Source: JANXQZ01 sp038225555
GTDB lineage: Bacteria; Acidobacteriota; Terriglobia; Bryobacterales; Bryobacteraceae
Direction of reading: 5' to 3'
NCBI GenBank assembly: GCA_038225555.1
Contig: JBBRRB010000004.1
Span: 124,001-188,000 of the forward strand
DNA length: 64,000 bases
The notes under the pieces were generated by a model that ran no database searches, was not told where the DNA came from, and saw only the letters and a program-made list of their open reading frames with translations. Each line of letters opens with the position of its first letter. The first letter of the stretch is position 1. Below, piece by piece: positions 58,024 to 64,000 of the stretch. The position numbers and the translations under genes are program-made.

Positions 58024-58887
58024 ATGCTCACAGCAGGGCGTATGGTTCTCTCGCATCGATTGTGGCGATTGGCTGCGGGAATTGCCTTGGTGGCCTCCGT
58101 GTACGCCTTTCAGCGTCCTTTTCGCGTCTATCGCAGCCTGGAACCCTACGACGACATCACGATTCCATCCGACTTCGAGGAGAAGTGTGAGTGGGTGCAG
58201 GCGCGCCTGATGTATCCGCAGCACCCCAATGCGCACTTTGCCAGACCGTGGCGCTTTGGAAGCGCCACTGATTGGCGGGAGGGAGGAACGAGTTGGTCTC
58301 AGGACTACCCGCGCGCAGACCGTCACTTCGCTCAGGCCGTCCGACGACTTACCCGCGTGCATGCGCGTTCGGTGGAGCAGCCCGTAAATCTTGACGATCA
58401 GGATGATGTGTACAACTGGCCTTGGCTAGTAGCTGGCGAGATGGGCGATTGGAGACTGACCGACGATCAAGCCAAAAAGCTGCGCGATTACCTGCTCCGC
58501 GGCGGTTTCCTGATGCTCGACGATTTTTGGGGAACCGAGGAGTGGGATCGCTTCGAGGAGAGCATGAAGCTTGTCTTTCCAGACAGGCCGATCGTGGATG
58601 TGCCCGATGCGGATTCGATTTTCCACACTGTATACGATCTGGACGATCGCTACCAAGTTCCAGGCCAGTGGGCGCTACGTCGTGGTCGAATGTACCGGAA
58701 TGACGGAGAAACTCCATTCTGGCGGGGAATTACCGATGACAAGGGCCGCATCATGGTGGCCATCTCGTTCAACTCCGATATTGGCGATTCATGGGAGTGG
58801 GCTGACGATCCGGGCTATCCGGAGAAGTACTCGGCCCTGGGCATTCGCATCGGCGTGAACTACGTGGTGTATTCGCTAACCCATTGA
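58024..58887 (+). CDS. DUF4159 domain protein
   Basis: A 287-residue exported or membrane-anchored protein (hydrophobic helix about 14-28, WRLAAGIALVASVYAF). The body matches DUF4159: FRVYRSLEPYDDITIPSDFE, TRVHARSVEQ, WPWLVAGEMGDWRLTDDQ, LRDYLLRGGFLMLDDFWGT, and the closing ALGIRIGVNYVVYSLTH. In other bacteria DUF4159 domains occur near MoxR/DUF58 clusters; here it follows rsmA by 9 bp, probably by chance. Function unknown; the fold resembles class I glutamine-amidotransferase-like domains. Confidence 0.88.
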   Translation: MLTAGRMVLSHRLWRLAAGIALVASVYAFQRPFRVYRSLEPYDDITIPSDFEEKCEWVQARLMYPQHPNAHFARPWRFGSATDWREGGTSWSQDYPRADRHFAQAVRRLTRVHARSVEQPVNLDDQDDVYNWPWLVAGEMGDWRLTDDQAKKLRDYLLRGGFLMLDDFWGTEEWDRFEESMKLVFPDRPIVDVPDADSIFHTVYDLDDRYQVPGQWALRRGRMYRNDGETPFWRGITDDKGRIMVAISFNSDIGDSWEWADDPGYPEKYSALGIRIGVNYVVYSLTH

Positions 58888-58943
58888 CGCGCGACGATCT
58901 CATACGGAGGCCCGATTATCACGGAGCTTGCTCCGGCTCGAAA

Positions 58944-59675
58944 TTAGGTGGAATTAGACCCTTCCCTCAGGGTGACGCCAAATCGCAGTTTCAATACAAC
59001 CCGAATCATTTTAAGGCCAGCTTTCACGCTGGCCTTAAAACTTCCTGAGACCTTATTTTCACCTGCCGCCCGTACCTTATAGCTGATCGGCACTTCGAGA
59101 ATGCGCAGACCGCACTGAAGCGCCCGCACCTGCATTTCAACCGTCCACCCATAATTCCGATCCTGCATGTTCAAAGCCTTGAGCGACTCGAGCCTGATCG
59201 CTCTGAACGGTCCCAGGTCTGAGTAGCGATGTCCAAAGAGTAGACTGATCATGGTAATCAGCAGTCGGTTTCCCCATTCTTGGTGGGCCAGCAGCGAGCC
59301 TTGGTCCGCCGAACCAAGCGTGCGGGAACCGAGCACTAGATCGGCGCGTCCTTCGTAAATAGGACGGAGCAAATCCCGTGCTTCTTCAGGAGTTTCCGAA
59401 CAATCGGCTTGCATGAAAACCACTGCCTCGATCCCGTTTGGAATCACCTCCATCGCGCTGAGACAAGCGGCCCCGTACCCCCGATCCGCGATGCTCACAA
59501 CCGTGGCACCGGCGGCGCGGGCGATCTCGACCGTGCGGTCGGTTGACCCGTTATCGGCGACGATGACGAGGCAGAACAAAGACGGCGGAACGCTGGCGAG
59601 CATCGTTCCGATCACGGGCTCCTCGTTCAGCGCGGGAATGATCAGGGCGGCGCTTGCGTCTGCAAACAGCCTCAT
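58944..59675 (-). CDS. Family 2 glycosyltransferase (dolichyl-phosphate-sugar synthase-like)
   Basis: A 243-residue GT-A enzyme: ALIIPALNEEPVIGTML, VIVADNGSTDRTVEIARAAG, then FMQADCSETPEEARDLL where most relatives have a DxD motif (here AD-x-SE), LVLGSRTLG and a C-terminal amphipathic segment after RILEVPISYKVRAAGENKVSG. No C-terminal transmembrane region, so it is the short DPMS/arnC-like cytosolic form. Probably passes a sugar to polyprenyl phosphate for envelope glycans; donor unknown. Confidence 0.9.
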   Translation of the reverse strand: MRLFADASAALIIPALNEEPVIGTMLASVPPSLFCLVIVADNGSTDRTVEIARAAGATVVSIADRGYGAACLSAMEVIPNGIEAVVFMQADCSETPEEARDLLRPIYEGRADLVLGSRTLGSADQGSLLAHQEWGNRLLITMISLLFGHRYSDLGPFRAIRLESLKALNMQDRNYGWTVEMQVRALQCGLRILEVPISYKVRAAGENKVSGSFKASVKAGLKMIRVVLKLRFGVTLREGSNST

Positions 59676-59718
59676 GTTGTAACGAGGTGCGAAATTTTCG
59701 ATATCATCGATAGTAGAA

Positions 59719-60294
59719 ATGGAACCGGAAACCGGGACTCAGGCCTTCACGTATAACGGCCATAAGAAGCGTTCTGCGCTCGGCGTGATCGCCTATTGGG
59801 CACGGGACCTGTTTCTGTCCGTCATCATAGCGATCATTGTTATTTTATTCCTTTACCAGCCGGTCAAAGTAGAAGGCACAAGTATGATGCCCGCTCTCAC
59901 CGACCAGGAGCGGATCTTCATCAACAAATTCGTTTACCGGTTTCATATTGGCGATATCGGGCGCGGCGACATGATCGTTTTCTGGTATCCGAACGATCCA
60001 ACCAAGTCGTACGTGAAGCGAGTGGTAGGATTGCCGGGAGATAGGATTCAGGTTGATCGCGGCAAGGTGATCGTGAACGATACGCAGCTTCAGGAAGCGT
60101 ACGTTCCAGAGGAGTATCGGGACGAACTGTCGATGGCGCCCAGGACGATCCCCGACGAAGAATATTTCGTGCTCGGAGATCACCGCAGCTCGTCGAACGA
60201 CAGCCGATCTTGGGGTACCGTGCCCCGCCGGTACATTTACGGGAAGGCAGTGTTTGTGTATTGGCCTCTTGGAAAGGTTGGGATGCTGCGGTAA
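59719..60294 (+). CDS. lepB: Signal peptidase I
   Basis: A 191-residue leader peptidase: one N-terminal membrane helix (LFLSVIIAIIVILFLYQP, 31-48), the Ser motif VEGTSMMPAL (Ser55), the Lys motif SYVKRVVGLPGD (Lys100), and box E GDHRSSSNDSRSWG. Short, single-helix form common outside proteobacteria. The catalytic dyad is complete. It is divergent from the glycosyltransferase and not part of an obvious lepA operon. Confidence 0.95.
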   Translation: MEPETGTQAFTYNGHKKRSALGVIAYWARDLFLSVIIAIIVILFLYQPVKVEGTSMMPALTDQERIFINKFVYRFHIGDIGRGDMIVFWYPNDPTKSYVKRVVGLPGDRIQVDRGKVIVNDTQLQEAYVPEEYRDELSMAPRTIPDEEYFVLGDHRSSSNDSRSWGTVPRRYIYGKAVFVYWPLGKVGMLR

Positions 60295-60303
60295 AGAATC
60301 CGG

Positions 60304-60477
60304 CTATTTTCGCTTTAGATCAAGCACCCATCCCGCGCACTTCAGCACCGGAAGGGGCGGATACTTCGGGTAGGCCGGATCCGTCTCCGCAAGCGAGCAG
60401 CGGTAGAACACCGACCCCTTATCCGACCGGACAATCCTGACGTTCAAACAGTTGTCGCACAAGCCTGGATCGATCAC
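60304..60477 (-). CDS. Small four-Cys protein coupled to the kinase
   Basis: A 57-residue open frame from GTG 60477, whose GTGA overlaps the kinase stop codon (60476-60474), to TAG 60304. It reads MIDPGLCDNCLNVRIVRSDK then a VFYRC strand and a PKYPPLPVLKC block. The CxxC plus two further Cys look like a small zinc ribbon, a pattern I recall from short acidobacterial proteins. It fills nearly all of the gap between the kinase and lepB; coupling and conserved cysteines argue it is real despite its size. Confidence 0.65.
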   Translation of the reverse strand: MIDPGLCDNCLNVRIVRSDKGSVFYRCSLAETDPAYPKYPPLPVLKCAGWVLDLKRK

Positions 60478-62637
60478 CCTTTAATCGCTGCCTCCACGCG
60501 TTCCATTTCCTTGCGATGAAACACGCTGAATGCCGGCTGATTCCGATACTCCCGATAAACCGCAAAGCGCCCGGTCGTTCCATTGCTTCGCCTCATCCGC
60601 CTTATGCAGGAGTGCCGTAATGGAGCCCATAGCTGCGTACGCCCTGGCCGTATACAGATGCTGACCGACCGCAGTCGCGCTGGCTGTCTTCCCGCGCTCG
60701 CCGATCGCCAAAGCCTTCCTGCGTATACCAGGTTTGCGGGCTCAGCCCGGCACAGGTCGTAGTCTTGCGCCACCACCTCGCGATAGTGTGCGGCGGCATT
60801 TTCTAAACGACCGAGGTTGGCCTCTTGATCGGCGCTGGCCGCAACGCTCGCGGTCATCGCGGAACGGGCACCTAAATCCTCGGGGTGCGTCGAAGGGTAC
60901 AGCCGGTACAAACGAATTGATTCATTCAGATGGGTAAGCGCTTCGGGCGAACGCTCCCGGTCGCTTTCAAACGAACCCAGTCCCGCGCGCAGGGCCGCGA
61001 GCCTGCGCATCACCAATCCATTCGAGGGATGTTCCTGATACAGCGAGGTAGCCAGCCGGATGCCCTCTTCGTAGGTTGCCGCGCCATCGTCGCTCCGCTG
61101 CATTACGCTCTGCAAATCTCCAATGCTGCGATAGAGGCGGCATTTATCGAGATCTACTTCCAATGATGGAGGAGAGGACTGCAGGAGCGCCATGGCTTTT
61201 TGAAGACTGGCTAGCGCCTCAGTGAACTGGCCCCTGTTCGATCCAAAGGCATCGCCCTGGATCTCACCCATCCGCTGGTAGGCGCCGGCCAATTCGCGTC
61301 GAAGTTCCGGATCACCTTTGGAGTCGACCGCCATCCGGTCGAGGTACAGCATCCCAATGCTTACGATTGCCTGCCTTGCTGGCAGCGAGCCCGGTAAATT
61401 GCGTACCCGATCATGTACGTCGAAGATGATCGCATTTGCCAGTTGGCGGCTTTCGACGAAATGACGCTGGGCCCGAATCGCTTCACGAGTGGAGACCACC
61501 ACCCCGGCAGCCAAAGCGCCGAGTATGAAGGCCCCGGCCACAATCTTGCCTCGATTCCGCCTCACGAACTTTCTGAAGCGGTAACCCAGCGTGTCCGCGC
61601 GCGCCGAAACTGGGCGCATTGCGAGATACCGTTGAATGTCTTCGGCAAAGCGCTCAACTGAGTCGTAGCGCCTCTCGGGCTCCTTCTGCAGCGCTTTCAG
61701 GAGGATGTTGTCAAGATCCCCAGCCAACTGGCGCGCCCGCGACCGCTCGACTGCAGCCAAACTGGGGCGCTCAATGCTTCCTTCGCAAATCGGGCGTTCC
61801 ACCTCCTGCGGCGTGTACTTCCCGATGCGGTGGGGGCGCGTGCCCGTGAGCAGCTCATATAGCACTGCGCCAAGCGAGTATACGTCGCTCGAAACCGTAA
61901 CGGGATCGGCGCGCACCTGCTCCGGACTGGCGTAATCCGGCGTCATCATGCTTGAAGATTGCGTGATCGTGGCGTCCGCGGGCGCACCCGCGAAGAGTAG
62001 CTTGCAAATCCCGAAATCGAGTAGCTTGGGCGTTCCGCTGTTATCCACCAGGATATTGCCGGGCTTCAAGTCTCGATGAACCACGAAGTTCAGGTGAGCG
62101 TGAGCGACGGCGGCGCAAACTTGTAGGAACAGCCGAAGCGTTCGCTGAATCATTAGACCTTCTTCCCGGCAGTACACGCTGATGGGTTTGCCCGAGATTC
62201 GCTCCATCACGATGTAGGGGAGACCATCGGCGGTTCCACTGTCGAGCAGCCGGGCGATGTTGGGATGCTGTCGGCGAGCGAGAGTCTGCCGTTCTCGCCG
62301 AAACCGGCTCAGAAAGAAGTCGGTGTCCATGCCCGGACGAATCAGCTTGATGGCCACTTCGCCCTGATATTCTTCATCCGCGCGCTCGGCCAAAAATACC
62401 GTGCCCATGCCGCCCCGTCCTAATTCGCTCCCGGCTAGTCCAGCCTTTACTACCCAATGACCTTACCTTCCACAAATCCGTCGGCGGCTTCGTCGCTCGA
62501 TAAATGGCGCGCACTTCCGCCTTGAGCGCTTCATCCCCGGCACACATCTCAGCGAGCCAAAACTCGCGATCCCGCGTTGGAAGTTCGGCAGCCTGGTGGA
62601 ACAGCTCCTCGATCCGGCGCCACCGGTTCGGGGTCAC
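60474..62637 (-). pseudogene. Ser/Thr protein kinase with TPR-like C-terminal region, several frameshifts
   Basis: The N-terminal frame (62637 to about 62480) reads MTPNRWRRIEELFHQAAELP, the usual opening of acidobacterial STPKs. The kinase core continues in another frame: ELGRGGMGTVFLAERA, VAIKLIRPGMD (Lys), HRDLKPGN and LLDFGICKLL, then a membrane helix (KIVAGAFILGALAAGVVV) and TPR-like repeats. Between the parts, DGFVEGKVIG lies in a third frame, so two shifts occur near 62440-62475. At the C-terminus, KALAIGERGKTASATAVGQ and KQWNDRAL run in a shifted frame between about 60730 and 60565, before the end returns. At least four indels, or sequencing errors, separate it from a working kinase. 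Confidence 0.75.
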
Positions 62638-63083
62638 TGCGAATGACCGGCGCTCAGTTGGTTATGGAGCCAAGCCTGGCCCAGCCGCTGCTCTCGTCCC
62701 ACCGTTGCGACCGAAATGTTCAGCACCTGCGCGGTCTCTTCGACGCTGAGCCCTCCCGCCCCCCGCTTTACGCTGCGATGCTTGCGCGCGTGGTCGACCA
62801 AAATCTGCCGCATCAGTTGAGCGGCCACGCCAAAAAAATGCGACCGGCTTTGCCAATCGGGCAAGTTCTGCGCAACCAGCCGCAGGTAAGCCTCGTGTAC
62901 GAGCGCGGTGGGTTGCAGAGTGGCGGCATCGCGCTCGCGCCGCAGGTAGCGGTCAGCAAGAAGATGCAGTTCGCGATAGACGATGGGCGTGAGCAGGTCG
63001 AGGGCCTGTTTGCTGCCGCTGCCCCATTCCACGAGGAGGCGGGTCACTTCTTCGCGAGGGGGTGTCTCCTGAGCTTCAGCCAT
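62634..63083 (-). CDS. ECF sigma factor, internally shortened (acidobacterial X6 type)
   Basis: A 149-residue product of the sigma family usually paired with STPKs (TIGR02999-like). Region 2 is intact: LVEWGSGSKQALDLLTPIVY, TALVHEAYLRLV, SRSHFFGVAAQLMRQILVDH. After HARKHRSVKRGAG, the normal 40-50-residue linker with LDEAL...LDPRKxxVVELRFF is missing and region 4 begins at once with GLSVEETAQVLNISVATV. This fits an in-frame deletion between Gly-rich repeats. Relatives are about 185-190 residues. Its stop overlaps the kinase start by 4 bp, the family's usual gene order, but function is doubtful. Confidence 0.75.
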   Translation of the reverse strand: MAEAQETPPREEVTRLLVEWGSGSKQALDLLTPIVYRELHLLADRYLRRERDAATLQPTALVHEAYLRLVAQNLPDWQSRSHFFGVAAQLMRQILVDHARKHRSVKRGAGGLSVEETAQVLNISVATVGREQRLGQAWLHNQLSAGHSQ

Positions 63084-63198
63084 GGCTCATTTTAATAAAT
63101 CCGGCGTGAGCGATTTAACGGCGATTGTGCGCCCTTATAGATGTGAGCGGGAAACGCCGCTCAACATCAACGAATCGGAGAAAGTTGGAATGACGGGA

Positions 63199-63240
63199 AA
63201 CCGGCTGAAAGCCGGTTGCAGCCAGGATTGGCTGCCCCAC
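63199..63240. repeat. Tandem double-hairpin element, second copy
   Basis: AACCGGC 63199-63205 pairs with GCCGGTT 63211-63217 (TGAAA loop), and GCAGCC 63218-63223 pairs with GGCTGC 63230-63235, then CCCAC. Same plan and same GCCCCACAA tail as 11878-11919. It lies between the sigma gene start and the end of the PHP protein gene; the surrounding 160 bp hold no gene. Confidence 0.6.
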
Positions 63241-63242
63241 AA

Positions 63243-64000
63243 TCATTTGAAATGGATCGGTTGACTCGCCGCGCCGTTTCCCGCTGAATCCCAGGCTGCG
63301 AAACGAACCCATTTCTTACCGGAAGCATCGAAGGGCACTCGCAGAGTCTCGCCCGAAAACGGCGCGCGTGCCGTCATGGACAGAATTTTTCGCTCCACCT
63401 TTTCGCCATCTCCCCAGACCACTTCCGCAAACTCCATCGGGAAAGTCCACTCCAAGTGCACTACCAGAGTCCGCTGCTTCCCAGTTCCTTCAACCGCTAC
63501 GCTTTTGAGCAGCACCTCGCCGCTTGTAACGAAGAAATCGCCCTTGCGCATGGACTCCAAAATTGGACTCCAATCCTGTTGAAACCTGGGCAGACTGGGC
63601 AGCTTTACGTAGTTCACCAGCAACTGCGCGTACGTCTCGTCCTCCGGGTACTTCGCATAGGTGTCGCCCTCCGCGATCAGATATTTCTCACCGGTCCAGT
63701 TATTCATATCGTCGAGAACGCCAAAGCAACGCTCCTCGCAAATCCGCTGCTCGGACTGGTCCACTGGCAAGGATTGAAAGGAGGCGCCCAAAAAACGGTC
63801 GCTCCGGAAATATTCGTTTTCCCGCACGGCGTCGGGATAACCGCTGGATCCTTTCGTGCGCGGATGCGCCTGCCAGATCAGCCCGCCCTCGCGCCGAAGC
63901 ATGGCCAACTCTTCCGCCTCCGAGCCCGCGTGGTATACGTGTCCATACTTGGGATCGGTCTCTTCGAAAGATTGGCCGGGCTTTCGAACATGCGACCAAT
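63243..64000 (-). CDS. CehA-like PHP-family metallohydrolase, 5' truncated by window edge
   Basis: The minus-strand frame is open to the window edge, so about 252 C-terminal residues are seen. It contains WSHVRKPGQSFEETDPKYGH, MLRREGGLIWQAHPRTKGSS, FRSDRFLGASFQSLP, GVLDDMNNWTGEKYLIAEGD and RKGDFFVTSGEVLL. This is the pattern of exported CehA/McbA-type PHP phosphoesterase-like proteins found widely in Acidobacteria, where AHPR and the DxxN-like positions bind metal. The final 70 residues form a beta domain. Probably starts with a signal peptide beyond the window. Confidence 0.85.
   Translation of the reverse strand, partial: WSHVRKPGQSFEETDPKYGHVYHAGSEAEELAMLRREGGLIWQAHPRTKGSSGYPDAVRENEYFRSDRFLGASFQSLPVDQSEQRICEERCFGVLDDMNNWTGEKYLIAEGDTYAKYPEDETYAQLLVNYVKLPSLPRFQQDWSPILESMRKGDFFVTSGEVLLKSVAVEGTGKQRTLVVHLEWTFPMEFAEVVWGDGEKVERKILSMTARAPFSGETLRVPFDASGKKWVRFAAWDSAGNGAASQPIHFK

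Noticed and set aside
63082..63264. 60-residue plus-strand frame
   Set aside because: Spans the double-hairpin element in the gap; no ribosome-binding site and no similarity apparent.
1..64000. tRNA, rRNA, tmRNA genes and CRISPR arrays
   Set aside because: I looked through the intergenic gaps and found no cloverleaf-like segments with conserved arms and no regularly spaced direct repeats.

Overview
The window reads as chromosomal DNA of an Acidobacteriota bacterium, most likely of the Solibacter/Bryobacter type. No 16S gene is present, so this rests on gene content: a DUF1800/DUF1501 secreted pair, an ECF sigma factor of the acidobacterial X6 type beside a TPR-bearing Ser/Thr kinase, a secreted three-subunit molybdenum hydroxylase, a PEP-CTERM protein, many small lineage-type hypotheticals, and a methyltransferase with a C-terminal domain like the Solibacter-specific Ig-like domain. 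Coding is dense, G+C is high by eye, and start codons are often GTG or TTG with 4-8 bp overlaps. I see no tRNA, rRNA, CRISPR array or intact insertion sequence.

Layout. 0-2.4 kb is the end of a flagellar export operon (fliH-fliI-fliJ). 2.4-6 kb on the minus strand is rpmF/plsX lipid and ribosome housekeeping plus dsbD. 6-9.6 kb holds dusB-rnhA and small envelope genes. 9.6-10.1 kb is a decayed toxin-antitoxin relic and a chain of RNA hairpins beside a cold-shock gene. 10.5-13.4 kb carries a desaturase and a small hydrolase. 13.4-21.7 kb is a long minus-strand run: methyltransferase, beta-helix protein, cyanophycinase remnant, penicillin-binding transpeptidase, SDR, galT, yraN, methyltransferase and aminotransferase. 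21.9-25.8 kb is a plus-strand operon of exporter, sugar kinase, KdsC-like phosphatase and an ACT-domain protein. 25.8-28.4 kb has a Crp/Fnr regulator and the aromatic pair tyrA-DAHP synthase. 29.4-30.4 kb is a gene graveyard (broken S9 peptidase, transposase fragment). 30.4-35.2 kb is a Mo-hydroxylase operon. 36.2-36.9 kb is vapBC; 39-42.6 kb is DUF1800-DUF1501 followed by hicAB. 43.5-46.1 kb has a beta-lactamase-like protein and dTDP-sugar genes.

48.6-54.8 kb is the most distinctive accessory block: an ATP-grasp/alpha-E/transglutaminase trio directly downstream of an isolated type VI pair, TssK and a single protein joining TssB-like and TssC-like regions. 55.9-60.3 kb has an ECF sigma/anti-sigma pair leading into rsmA (no standard start codon; CTG proposed), DUF4159, a glycosyltransferase and lepB. 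60.3-63.1 kb is a second sigma/kinase pair in which both genes look damaged. The right edge cuts a PHP-type metallohydrolase.

The window shows genome erosion in progress: at least five decayed loci beside intact small TA modules, and tandem-hairpin elements recurring in intergenic gaps. No single locus is clearly a wholly new system; the type VI TssB-TssC hybrid next to the peptide-ligase-like trio is the best candidate for follow-up.
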